Below, in pieces: positions 34,273-42,357 of a stretch of DNA of 64,000 bases (position 1 is the first letter of the stretch; the number at the start of each line of letters is the position of its first letter). The notes below the pieces were generated by a model that did no database searches, was not told the DNA's origin, and saw only the letters and a program-made list of their open reading frames with translations. The DNA is taken from contig NZ_SJXM01000004.1 of NCBI RefSeq assembly GCF_004336805.1, forward strand, positions 1-64,000. Direction: 5' to 3'. The DNA comes from Aeromicrobium sp. IC_218 (GTDB taxonomy: Bacteria > Actinomycetota > Actinomycetes > Propionibacteriales > Nocardioidaceae). Both the position numbers and the translations under genes were made by a program.

Positions 34273-35409
34273 ATGGTCTCGAAGCTCGCTCGCCGCACAG
34301 CGGCCCTGACGATGGCGGCGGCCCTCGCCACCACCTCCCTCGCCGCCTGCAGCTCCGCCGGTGGCTCGGACTCCAACGGCGCCACGAAGATCGGCCTCAT
34401 CGCGGCCGAGCAGGGCCCGTTCGCCTTCGCCGGCGCGTCCTACCTCAAGGGCGCCGAGCTGGCCGCCGAGCTCGAGGACGTCGAGCTCGTCGTCGAGGAG
34501 GGCTCGGAGGACCCGGCCAAGAGCATCACCGCGTTCAACAAGCTCACCGGCCAGGAGGGCGTCGGCCAGGTCGTCTGCTGCGTCTCCAGCGCCGTCGCCG
34601 GCGCGATGAAGCCGCTCGCCACGTCCAAGAAGGTGCCGCTGGTCGTCTACGGCGCCACCACGCCGGACCTGGAGGACCCGCCGTTCGTGCTGCGTCCCGC
34701 GCTGCTGCCCCAGCAGGGCATCGCGCCGGTGTCGGCCCGCCTGGTGAAGGAGCTCGGCATCACCAGCGCCGTGCACGTCACCGCGAGCGACAACGACGGC
34801 CTGGTCGCCCAGAGCGAGGCCGCCCGCACCAGCACCGAGGCCGCCGGCGCCAAGGACCTCGGCACCGTCAAGACCCTCGTCGCCGACACCGACTTCAGCG
34901 GCGCCGTGACCGAGATCCTGTCCAAGGACGCCGACATGGTCACCGTCTACACGCTCGGCGAGGCCGCCGCGACGATCACCAAGGCGCTGCGCGAGAAGGG
35001 CTACGACGGCGTGATCCTGGCCAACAACGCCGTGGCCACCGCCCCGCTGCTCAAGTCGTTCGGCAAGACGCTCGCCGACACCTACTACTCCGTGGAGTAC
35101 ACGCCGGCCAGCAGCATCCCCGCCGCCGCCGAGTTCACCAAGGCCTACGAGGAGAAGTACGACGAGAAGCCCGACCTGTTCGCCTCGCAGGGCTACGTCG
35201 CGGTCAAGTACGCCGCGCAGGGAGCGAGCGAGGCCGGCGACGGGGCGGACGCCGCGAAGATCGCCGACGCGCTCGCCGGCATCGCCGAGATGGACTCCCC
35301 GTGGGGCCCGCTGACCTTCGAGGACGGCCAGGGCACGAGCGAGGACTTCCAGGTCGTGCAGATCGACGACGCCGGCGTCCCGCAGCTCTGGACGGGCGCG
35401 GGCGCGTGA
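34273..35409 (+). CDS. Liv-type ABC transporter substrate-binding lipoprotein
   Basis: The 378-aa lipoprotein has a signal peptide with lipobox LAAC (Cys26) and a type I periplasmic-binding fold (KIGLIAAEQGPFAFAGASYLKGAELA, then LVKELGITSAVHVTASD and TDFSGAVTEILSKDADMVTVYTLGE). Members bind branched-chain amino acids, amides, short acids or aromatic compounds. It is the first gene of a nine-gene operon ending in a lyase and a hydratase, so a small carboxylic acid is a more likely ligand than leucine. An AAGGAGAAGG Shine-Dalgarno precedes the ATG. Confidence 0.88.
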   Translation: MVSKLARRTAALTMAAALATTSLAACSSAGGSDSNGATKIGLIAAEQGPFAFAGASYLKGAELAAELEDVELVVEEGSEDPAKSITAFNKLTGQEGVGQVVCCVSSAVAGAMKPLATSKKVPLVVYGATTPDLEDPPFVLRPALLPQQGIAPVSARLVKELGITSAVHVTASDNDGLVAQSEAARTSTEAAGAKDLGTVKTLVADTDFSGAVTEILSKDADMVTVYTLGEAAATITKALREKGYDGVILANNAVATAPLLKSFGKTLADTYYSVEYTPASSIPAAAEFTKAYEEKYDEKPDLFASQGYVAVKYAAQGASEAGDGADAAKIADALAGIAEMDSPWGPLTFEDGQGTSEDFQVVQIDDAGVPQLWTGAGA

Positions 35410-35445
35410 CCGGCCGTCACCACGGGACCGAGAGGAGGCGATGAC

Positions 35446-36342
35446 GTGGACGTCCTGGCGCAACAGATCCTGAACGGCCTGGCCCTGGGCTCGGTGTACG
35501 CCGTCTTCGGCGTCGGCTTCGGGCTCATGCTCGCCACGCTCGGCGTGCTCAACGCCGCGCACGGCACCTTCGCCACCTGGGGCGCGCTCACCGTGCTCTA
35601 CCTGGTGAACGACGTGGGTCTGGGCTTCTGGCCCGCCCTCGTCCTGGGCGTGCTGGTGTCCGGGGTCATGGCGGTGATCGTCGACTTCGTGGCCTTCCAG
35701 CCGATCCGGCGACGCGGCGGCGACCTGCTGCCGGCGCTCATCACGAGCATCGGCGTGTGGATCTTCCTGCTGGCCGCGGCCCGCATGGTCACCGGTGCGA
35801 CGACCTCGCGCTACTCCCCGGACGCCGCGCCGAGCGGCTCGTTCGACTTCCTCGGCCTGACCCTGGGCCGGACGCAGCTGGTCAGCCTGCTGGCCGTCGC
35901 GGTGGTGGGCGTCGGCCTGCACACCCTGCTGCACCGCACCCGGGTCGGCGCCGCGATGCGCGCCGTGGGCCACTCGCCCATGGCCGCCTCGCTCGGCGGG
36001 GTCAACCCGGTGCTGGTGGTCGCGGTGACCGCCTTCCTGTCCGGCGCGGTCGCCGGCCTGGCCGGCATCACCATGGGCCTGAACACCAGCACGGTCAACT
36101 TCATGCTCGGCGAGGCCCTGCTGCTCAAGGGCTTCGCGGCGGTCATCATCGGCGGCTTCGGCGACGTGCGCGGCACGGTCGTCGGCGGCCTCCTGATCGG
36201 CGTCGCCGAGGTGCTCACCGCGCAGTACGTGTCGGGCAGCCTGCGGGACGCGGTGACGTTCGGCCTGCTGCTCGCCTTCCTCGTGTTCCGTCCGCGCGGC
36301 CTGTTCGGCTCCGCGGCCTCGATGCAGACCGTGAGGGCATGA
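35446..36342 (+). CDS. Liv-type ABC transporter permease (LivH family)
   Basis: The 298-aa membrane protein has about eight helices and LivH motifs: QQILNGLALGSVYAVFGVGFGLMLATLGVLNAAHG, MRAVGHSPMAASLGGVNP and GGFGDVRGTVVGGLLIGVAE. GAGGAGG lies before the GTG start. Its stop overlaps the LivM-type gene. With the neighbouring genes it forms a complete high-affinity importer. Confidence 0.92.
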   Translation: MDVLAQQILNGLALGSVYAVFGVGFGLMLATLGVLNAAHGTFATWGALTVLYLVNDVGLGFWPALVLGVLVSGVMAVIVDFVAFQPIRRRGGDLLPALITSIGVWIFLLAAARMVTGATTSRYSPDAAPSGSFDFLGLTLGRTQLVSLLAVAVVGVGLHTLLHRTRVGAAMRAVGHSPMAASLGGVNPVLVVAVTAFLSGAVAGLAGITMGLNTSTVNFMLGEALLLKGFAAVIIGGFGDVRGTVVGGLLIGVAEVLTAQYVSGSLRDAVTFGLLLAFLVFRPRGLFGSAASMQTVRA

Positions 36343-37229
36343 TGGGCGGCTTCTGGGACCAGTACCGGTCGGTCGTCGAGTTCGCGATGGCCAACGCACT
36401 GTTCGCGCTCGGCAGCTGGATCGCGATGTGGGCCGGCGTGTTCAGCATGGCCGGCGCGACGTTCGGCGCGGTCGGCGGCTTCAGCGCCGCCTACCTCGAC
36501 CTCCACATGGGTGCCGGCATCGTCGTGCAGCTGCTCGTCGGCGCCGGGCTCGGCCTGGGCGTCGCGGCGCTGCTGTCGGTGCTGCTGCTCAAGCTCGAGA
36601 GCCACTGGATGGCCATGGCGACGGTCGCGCTGGTGCTCATCACCCGCGTCGTCGTGCTGTCGGCCGAGGAGTACACCGGCGGCAGCGTCGGCACCGGCGT
36701 CACCCGCCGGGTCGACCTGGTCACGGTGATCGCCCTCGTCGCGCTCGTCTGCTACGCCCTGGCCCGCCTGCGCCGCTCGCGCTACGGCATGGCCGCGCAC
36801 GCCGTCCGCGAGGACGCCGCCGTGGCCGCCGCCCTGGGCGTCAACCCGTTCACCGTCCGTGCCGTGGCCTTCGCCGCGAGCGGCCTGGTGGCCGGCGTCG
36901 CGGGCGTCGTCCTGGCCAACCTGCTGCAGTACATCGGCCCCGACACCTTCTTCATCACGCTGGCGTTCACGATGGTCGCCGCGATGGTGCTGGGCGGGAC
37001 GTACCACTGGGCCGGCCCGATCGTCGGCGCGATCGTCTTCGTCGGCCTGCCCGAGGTCGTCCGGTCCTACGTCGACGGCGTCGACGAGCTCATGACCGGT
37101 GCGCTGCTCGTCCTCATCATGGTCTTCATGCCCCGCGGGCTCATCGACCCGCGCCGGCAGTGGTTCCGGCGGCGCGCCAGCCAGCCGGTGGCCCAGGAGC
37201 CCGCCCCGCAGCCGGAGGTGGTCCGATGA
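36339..37229 (+). CDS. Liv-type ABC transporter permease (LivM family)
   Basis: The 296-aa protein has about nine helices and LivM features: AHAVREDAAVAAALGVNPFTVRAVAFAASGLVAGVAGVVLA and LGGTYHWAGPIVGAIVFVGLPEV. Two consecutive ATG codons occur at 36339 and 36342; the first overlaps the upstream TGA (ATGA) and was chosen. Longer upstream readings lie inside the LivH gene. Confidence 0.92.
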   Translation: MMGGFWDQYRSVVEFAMANALFALGSWIAMWAGVFSMAGATFGAVGGFSAAYLDLHMGAGIVVQLLVGAGLGLGVAALLSVLLLKLESHWMAMATVALVLITRVVVLSAEEYTGGSVGTGVTRRVDLVTVIALVALVCYALARLRRSRYGMAAHAVREDAAVAAALGVNPFTVRAVAFAASGLVAGVAGVVLANLLQYIGPDTFFITLAFTMVAAMVLGGTYHWAGPIVGAIVFVGLPEVVRSYVDGVDELMTGALLVLIMVFMPRGLIDPRRQWFRRRASQPVAQEPAPQPEVVR

Positions 37230-38044
37230 CCGACGCACTGCTCACGATCGCCGGGCTCAAGAAGCGCTTCGGCGGCGTCACCGCCGTCGACGACGTCGAC
37301 ATGGTCGTGCCGCGCGGCGCGGTCATGGGGCTCATGGGTCCCAACGGCGCCGGCAAGACCAGCCTGGTGAACCTGGTGACCGGCTTCTACCGGCCCGACG
37401 AGGGCTCGGTGCTGCTGGACGGCCGCGAGGTCGCCGGGCTCTCCCCGCACCAGATCAGCCGGCGCGGCATCACCCGCACCTACCAGAACGTGCGCCTGCT
37501 CAGCGGGTTCAACGTCCTGGAGCAGGTGGTGGCCGGCATGTACGCGTCGCGCAAGGCGTCGTCGCTGTCCAGCCTCGTGATGTGGCCGGCCGAGCGGCGC
37601 GAGCGCCGGGCGTGCCTGGAGCGGGCCGACGAGCTGCTCACCCGCGTCGGGGTCACCGAGCGGCACGAGCTCGCCGAGAACCTGCCCTACGGCACCCAGC
37701 GCCGGGTGGAGATCGCCCGCGCGCTGGCCACCGACCCGCAGCTCGTCCTGCTGGACGAGCCGACGGCCGGCATGAACCGCGAGGAGTCGGTCGCCGTCGG
37801 CGAGCTCATCTGCTCCATGCGCGACCAGGGCTGCACGGTGCTCGTCGTCGAGCACAACATGCGGCTGATCCTGGACTACTGCGACCAGGCGTACGTCATG
37901 AGCTTCGGCCAGGTGCTGTCGCACGGCACCCCGCAGGAGTGCGTCGACGACCCCGCCGTGCAGAAGGCCTACTTCGGAAAGGAGAACGATGCTTCAGGTA
38001 TCCCGGCTCTGCGCGAGCTACGGAGCGATCCGCGCCGTCCGTGA
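37226..38044 (+). CDS. Liv-type ABC transporter ATPase (LivG family)
   Basis: The 272-aa ATPase has Walker A GPNGAGKTS, a Q-loop in RTYQNVRLLSGFNVLEQVV, signature LPYGTQRRVEIARAL (an atypical LSGGQ, as usual for LivG) and Walker B LVLLDEPTAGMN. The last 56 nt overlap the next gene, an unusually long overlap for this operon, so about 18 C-terminal residues are extra compared with the family end near YFGKEN. The ATG overlaps the upstream stop. Confidence 0.92.
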   Translation: MTDALLTIAGLKKRFGGVTAVDDVDMVVPRGAVMGLMGPNGAGKTSLVNLVTGFYRPDEGSVLLDGREVAGLSPHQISRRGITRTYQNVRLLSGFNVLEQVVAGMYASRKASSLSSLVMWPAERRERRACLERADELLTRVGVTERHELAENLPYGTQRRVEIARALATDPQLVLLDEPTAGMNREESVAVGELICSMRDQGCTVLVVEHNMRLILDYCDQAYVMSFGQVLSHGTPQECVDDPAVQKAYFGKENDASGIPALRELRSDPRRP

Positions 38045-38681
38045 CGTCAGCCTGGAGGTCCCCGAGGGGCGCCTCGTGGCGGTGCTCGGCGCGAACGGCG
38101 CCGGCAAGTCGACGCTCGTCCGGTCCATCGCGGGCGTGCACCGCGAGAAGACCGGCGACGTCCTGCTCGACGGCCGGCCCGTCCAGCGCCTCGCCCTCCA
38201 CCGCATCACCCGGCTCGGCCTGGCCCTGGTGCCCGAGGGGCGGCACGTCGTCGCGCCGCTCACCGTGGCCGAGAACCTGTCGCTGAGCACGTTCTCGGGA
38301 CGCTCGCGGCCCGAGCTGCTCGAGCGGGTCTACGACCTGTTCCCGCGGCTGGCCGAGCGCCGGACGCAGCAGGCCGGGCTCATGAGCGGCGGCGAGCAGC
38401 AGATGCTGGCCATGGGCCGGGCACTCATGACCGACCCGCAGGTGCTGCTGCTCGACGAGCCGTCCATGGGGTTGGCGCCGTCGGTCATCGACGTCATCTA
38501 CGGGGCGATCGCCGCCCTGCACCGCGAGGGCCAGAGCATCCTGCTCATCGAGCAGGACGCGACCCGGGCGCTCGAGGTGGCCGACCACGCGTACCTCCTG
38601 CAGCGCGGCGAGGTGGCCATGTCCGGCACCCCGGCCGAGCTGGCGAACAGCGAGGACATCCAGAAGGCGTACCTCGGATGA
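37989..38681 (+). CDS. Liv-type ABC transporter ATPase (LivF family)
   Basis: The 230-aa ATPase has Walker A GANGAGKST, LVPEGRHVVAPLTVAENL, signature MSGGEQQMLAMGRALM and Walker B VLLLDEPSMGLAP, all typical of LivF. An AAAGGAG Shine-Dalgarno (37978-37984) lies within the end of the LivG gene. The stop overlaps the IclR regulator ATG, so the regulator is translated with the transporter. Confidence 0.93.
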   Translation: MLQVSRLCASYGAIRAVRDVSLEVPEGRLVAVLGANGAGKSTLVRSIAGVHREKTGDVLLDGRPVQRLALHRITRLGLALVPEGRHVVAPLTVAENLSLSTFSGRSRPELLERVYDLFPRLAERRTQQAGLMSGGEQQMLAMGRALMTDPQVLLLDEPSMGLAPSVIDVIYGAIAALHREGQSILLIEQDATRALEVADHAYLLQRGEVAMSGTPAELANSEDIQKAYLG

Positions 38682-39484
38682 AGGACGTCGTCGACCAGCC
38701 GGGGGCGGCCGGCGGGACGGACCCGCGCAACTACGTCGCGTCCGTCATCAAGTCCTGCAACGTCGTCGAGGTGCTCGGCGGTGGCGACAGCGAGTACAGC
38801 CTGGGGGAGATCGCCGAGGCCACCGGCCTGGGCAAGACCACCGTGCACCGGCTGCTGTCGTCGCTGCAGATGGCCGGCTGGGTCGAGCGCGGCCCGCGCG
38901 ACGGGTACCGGCTGAGCATCCGCATGCTCAAGCTGGCCCACGCCTCGCAGCGTCAGTTCAGCATCCGCAACGAGGCGCTGCCGCACCTGCGCAGCCTGGC
39001 CGGGACGTTCGGCGACACCGCGTTCCTGCTGGTGTCCTCCGACGAGGGCGCGGTCGTGGTCGAGATGGTCGAGGGCGAGAGCCCGCTGAAGGTCAACACC
39101 GTGACCCTCGGGACGGTCATCCCGTACCACGTGGCCGGCGGCCCGACCGTCATGGCGGCCTTCGACGACCAGCTCCGCGAGCGGGTGCTGTCGGCGCCGC
39201 GCACGCGGTTCACCGAGCACACCGACGTCTCGCGCGATGCCCTCGAGGCCAAGTTCGCCCGCATCCGCGAGCAGGGGTACGCGTTCGCCGACGAGGACCT
39301 CAACAACGGCGTCGCCGTCGTCAGTGCGCCCGTGTTCGGGCCCACCGGCGCGATCGTCTGCACGCTCAGCCTCGGCGGTGCCGCCCAGGGCTTCGGCCCC
39401 GACCGCCTCGACCACATCGTCACCGCCGTGCGCGAGGCCTGCGCCGCGCTCTCCGAGCGCCTCGGGGCGCCCGCGTCACGGTGA
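38678..39484 (+). CDS. IclR-family transcriptional regulator
   Basis: The 268-aa protein has an N-terminal winged helix (YSLGEIAEATGLGKTTVHRLLSSLQMAGWVER, about residues 40-75) and a C-terminal IclR ligand domain (about 90-255, with GVAVVSAPVFGPTGAIVCTLSLGG). Its position between the transporter and enzyme genes suggests that it senses the transported acid or a breakdown product and controls the operon, perhaps through the TTCCG-N5-CGGAA site at 34242. The ATG overlaps the LivF-type gene stop. Confidence 0.9.
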   Translation: MKDVVDQPGAAGGTDPRNYVASVIKSCNVVEVLGGGDSEYSLGEIAEATGLGKTTVHRLLSSLQMAGWVERGPRDGYRLSIRMLKLAHASQRQFSIRNEALPHLRSLAGTFGDTAFLLVSSDEGAVVVEMVEGESPLKVNTVTLGTVIPYHVAGGPTVMAAFDDQLRERVLSAPRTRFTEHTDVSRDALEAKFARIREQGYAFADEDLNNGVAVVSAPVFGPTGAIVCTLSLGGAAQGFGPDRLDHIVTAVREACAALSERLGAPASR

Positions 39485-39503
39485 CCCAACGGAAGGAAGC
39501 ACG

Positions 39504-40373
39504 ATGACGAACCATTTCAGGGAGCAGCTGGCCGAGGGCCTGGTCTACGCGCCGGGCGTCTGGGACGGCCTCACCGCCCGCATCGCCGAGCAGAGCGGGT
39601 TCCGGGCGCTGTGCGCGTCGGGCTTCGCGATCTCGGCCTCGCTCGGCCTGCCGGACGCCGAGATGTACTCGATGAGCGAGAACCTCGACGCCGTGCGCCG
39701 CATCCGGGGCGCGTCGCGGCTGCCGGTCGTCGCCGACATCGACACGGGCTACGGCAACGCGGTCAACGCCGCGCGCACCGCCCGGATGTTCGCCGACGCC
39801 GGGGTCTCGGCGGTCTTCATGGAGGACCAGCTGGCCCCGAAGCGCTGCCCCGCCGCGACCAGCGGCGTCCCGACCCTGCTGCCCGTCCGCGAGGCGGCCG
39901 GCAAGGTCCGCGCCGTGCGCGACGAGGTGGGCGACGAGCTCGTGCTCATCGGCCGCACCGACGGCATCGGCGACGACGCGATCCGCCGCGCGGTGGCGTA
40001 CGTCGAGGCCGGCGCCGAGATGATCATGCCGATCTCGAAGGGCTTCCCGGACGCCGAGTCGTGGGCCCGCCTGCACGCCGAGACCGGGGTGCCGCTCATG
40101 TGCTCGCTGACCGCCTGGACCTGGACGGCCGAGCAGTTCACCCCGCAGGTGCTGCGCGAGATCGGCGTCGGCCTGGCGCTGCTGCCCACGCAGATCCTGC
40201 TGGCGGCGACCACCGCGACGCGGGCCTCGCTGGAGCGCCTGGCGGCCGGCGAGCTCGCGGCGGACGTCAGCCGCGACTACATGGAGCACGCCGACTTCCT
40301 CAAGCTCATCGGCTTCGACGACGTCCTGCACAAGCAGTCCCTGTACCTGCCCGAGACCCTCGAGGAGGCCTGA
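39504..40373 (+). CDS. Isocitrate lyase/PEP mutase superfamily lyase (possibly dimethylmalate lyase-like)
   Basis: The 289-aa TIM-barrel enzyme has the superfamily Mg2+ site ADIDTGYGN (Asp78, Asp80) and FMEDQ (Glu107, Asp108). The catalytic-loop motif, KKCGH or KRCGH in isocitrate and methylisocitrate lyases, reads Lys113-Arg-Cys-Pro-Ala here: Cys115 is kept and Gly-His is lost. The family cleaves C-C bonds of 2-hydroxy acids or oxaloacetate. Beside an aconitase-like hydratase, a role like 2,3-dimethylmalate lyase (giving propionate and pyruvate) fits best, but this is inference. GGAAGGA at 39491-39497 supports the ATG. Confidence 0.8.
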   Translation: MTNHFREQLAEGLVYAPGVWDGLTARIAEQSGFRALCASGFAISASLGLPDAEMYSMSENLDAVRRIRGASRLPVVADIDTGYGNAVNAARTARMFADAGVSAVFMEDQLAPKRCPAATSGVPTLLPVREAAGKVRAVRDEVGDELVLIGRTDGIGDDAIRRAVAYVEAGAEMIMPISKGFPDAESWARLHAETGVPLMCSLTAWTWTAEQFTPQVLREIGVGLALLPTQILLAATTATRASLERLAAGELAADVSRDYMEHADFLKLIGFDDVLHKQSLYLPETLEEA

Positions 40374-40375
40374 CC

Positions 40376-41644
40376 ATGGGCCAGACCATCACGCAGAAGA
40401 TCCTGGCCCGCGTCGGCGACCGCGACCACGTCACCCCGGGCGAGAACTACCCCGTCCGCCCGGACTACATGATCGCCTACGACTTCCCGGGCTACACCGA
40501 CCGCTTCTTCCGGCAGATGAAGGAGGACTTCGGCGTCACGAAGGTCGCCGACCCGGACCGGTACGTCCTGTTCATCGACCACATGCTCACCAACAAGAAC
40601 GAGCGCGAGGCCGAGGTCCACCAGGTCACCCGCGACTGGGCGACGGAGAACGGCGTCCACTTCCACGAGGGCGAGGGCATCGGCCACCAGGTCGCCGCCG
40701 AGCTCGGGTACGCGATGCCCGGTCACTTCCTCATCCACTTCGACGGGCACATCTCCAGCCTCGGCGCGTTCGGCGCGCTCGGCATGGGCGTGCGCCGCGA
40801 CCTGCTCGAGGGCTGGGTCACCGGCGGCATCCACCTGGACGTCCCGGCGAGCACGCGCTTCCACCTGACCGGATCGTTCGCGCCGGGCGTCGAGAGCCGC
40901 GACCTCATCCACCGGATCATCTCCGACATCGGCGCGGACGGCGTCGCCTTCCAGGTCATGGAGTACACCGGCCCGGGCGCGGAGACGATGGCCCTGGGCC
41001 AGCGCCAGGCGCTGTGCGGCATGGCGATGTTCGCCGGCGGCGTCTCGGCGATCTTCAACCCCGACGAGATGAGCTTGGAGTACAGCCGCAAGGTCGCCCA
41101 GCACGACTTCGAGCCGCTGTACAGCGACCCGGACGCGGAGTACACCGCGCGCTACGACATCGACCTGGACGCGCTCAGCCCGCAGATCGTCATGCCCGGC
41201 TCGGCCCGCGCGGCCAACACCCGCGACGTGACCGAGGTCGGCGGGCAGAAGATCCAGCGCGCCTTCATCGGCTCGTGCGCGAGCGGCCGCATCGAGGACA
41301 TCCGCGCCGCGGCTGGCGTGCTCAAGGGCGAGCGGGTCGCGCCGGGCGTGGAGCTCAACGTCGTCCCGACCTCGCGACGCATCTACGAGCAGGCCGAGTC
41401 CGAGGGCCTGCTGCAGACGCTGCGCGACGCCGGCGCCCACGTGGTGGAGTCCACCTGCGACTTCTGCTTCGGCTACGCCAAGCCGCTCGAGGCCGGCGAG
41501 GCCTGCGTGTCGACCGGCGTGCTCAACATCTCCGGCCGCATGGGCAGCCCGGACGCCGACATCTACATGGGCTCGGCGACGACGGTGGCGGCCAGCGCGC
41601 TGACCGGACGGCTCACCGACCCGCGCGAGGTGGTGGCTCCGTGA
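40376..41644 (+). CDS. Aconitase-superfamily hydratase, large subunit (LeuC/DmdA-like)
   Basis: The 422-aa subunit has the [4Fe-4S] ligands of the superfamily, Cys301 in IGSCASGR and Cys361/Cys364 in STCDFCFG, plus the segment SLGAFGALGMGVR. The catalytic GDSHT segment is altered to FDGHI. Its length fits the isopropylmalate dehydratase large-subunit type. It starts 2 nt after the lyase stop and overlaps the small-subunit gene as GTGA. Dimethylmaleate hydratase, or hydration of another alkyl-substituted maleate, is a plausible role; leucine synthesis is unlikely in this context. Confidence 0.82.
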   Translation: MGQTITQKILARVGDRDHVTPGENYPVRPDYMIAYDFPGYTDRFFRQMKEDFGVTKVADPDRYVLFIDHMLTNKNEREAEVHQVTRDWATENGVHFHEGEGIGHQVAAELGYAMPGHFLIHFDGHISSLGAFGALGMGVRRDLLEGWVTGGIHLDVPASTRFHLTGSFAPGVESRDLIHRIISDIGADGVAFQVMEYTGPGAETMALGQRQALCGMAMFAGGVSAIFNPDEMSLEYSRKVAQHDFEPLYSDPDAEYTARYDIDLDALSPQIVMPGSARAANTRDVTEVGGQKIQRAFIGSCASGRIEDIRAAAGVLKGERVAPGVELNVVPTSRRIYEQAESEGLLQTLRDAGAHVVESTCDFCFGYAKPLEAGEACVSTGVLNISGRMGSPDADIYMGSATTVAASALTGRLTDPREVVAP

Positions 41645-42180
41645 CCGCGGAGACGACCACGCCGCCGCAGGTGATCGCGGACGTCCTGCACGGACGGGTG
41701 GCCTGGATCTTCGGCGACGACCACGACATCGACCTGATGATCGGGGTGCAGAACATCAAGTACACCGACCCCGAGCACCTCCACAGCGTCTGCATGAAGG
41801 CCTACGAGGACGACTTCACCGACAAGGTGCGCGAGGGCGACTGGCTGGTCGGCGGGCGAAACTTCGGCTACGGCCACCCGCACTACGTGGCCATGACGGC
41901 GATGCGCAACGAGGGCATCGTCGGCGTGGTGGCGGAGTCGTTCTCGCCGGGGTTCTGGCGCGGCGAGGTCAGCAACGGCATGCCGCTGCTGACGGTGCCG
42001 GGCATCTCGACCGCGGTCGAGCGCTGGGACGACCTGGAGGTCGACTGGCGGACGGCCACCGTCCGGGTCCCGGCCAAGGGGCTCGAGCTGGTCGGGCAGC
42101 CGCTCAACCAGCGCACGCAGGACATGATCGCCGCGGGCGGGCGCTACGCGCTGCTGCTCGCCGAGCACGGCCGCGGCTGA
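41641..42180 (+). CDS. Aconitase-superfamily hydratase, small swivel subunit (LeuD/DmdB-like)
   Basis: The 179-aa swivelling-domain subunit has the plan of LeuD (HGRVAWIFGDDHDIDLMIG, later GEVSNGMPLLTV). The substrate-binding loop, usually NFGxGSSREHA, reads Asn74-Phe-Gly-Tyr-Gly-His-Pro-His81, so the catalytic Ser and the Arg that binds the substrate carboxylate are missing. This points to a substrate different from isopropylmalate. The GTG overlaps the large-subunit stop, as expected for a heterodimer. It is the last gene of the operon before a strong terminator. Confidence 0.8.
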   Translation: MTAETTTPPQVIADVLHGRVAWIFGDDHDIDLMIGVQNIKYTDPEHLHSVCMKAYEDDFTDKVREGDWLVGGRNFGYGHPHYVAMTAMRNEGIVGVVAESFSPGFWRGEVSNGMPLLTVPGISTAVERWDDLEVDWRTATVRVPAKGLELVGQPLNQRTQDMIAAGGRYALLLAEHGRG

Positions 42181-42197
42181 CCCGCCGCGCCGTCCGA

Positions 42198-42238
42198 GGG
42201 CCCACCTTGTGTTCGAGACCCGAACACAAGGTGGGCCC
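42198..42238 (+). terminator. Terminator of the liv-lyase-hydratase operon
   Basis: An 18-bp perfect stem (arms 42198-42215 and 42221-42238, loop AGACC) lies 17 nt after the last stop and is followed by TTCGTCC. Confidence 0.85.
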
Positions 42239-42278
42239 TTCGTCCGTCTCAGCATCGAGAACGGTCGGGTCGCGTCCT

Positions 42279-42356
42279 TGACGCCGTGACCGGCGTCACA
42301 GATGCTCGGGAGACCGGACATCGAGGTTCGGGACACGAACGAATCGGGGGGATTCG
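42279..42356 (+). promoter_or_regulatory. Inverted repeats upstream of the GH3 gene
   Basis: Three inverted repeats occur in under 80 nt: TGACGCCG-N4-CGGCGTCA (42279-42298), GTTCG-N5-CGAAC (42326-42340) and CGAATC-N5-GATTCG (42340-42356, overlapping the second by a base and ending next to the ATG). They are candidate operators for the glycosidase gene; the last could also hide its ribosome binding site. Confidence 0.35.
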
Positions 42357-42357
42357 G

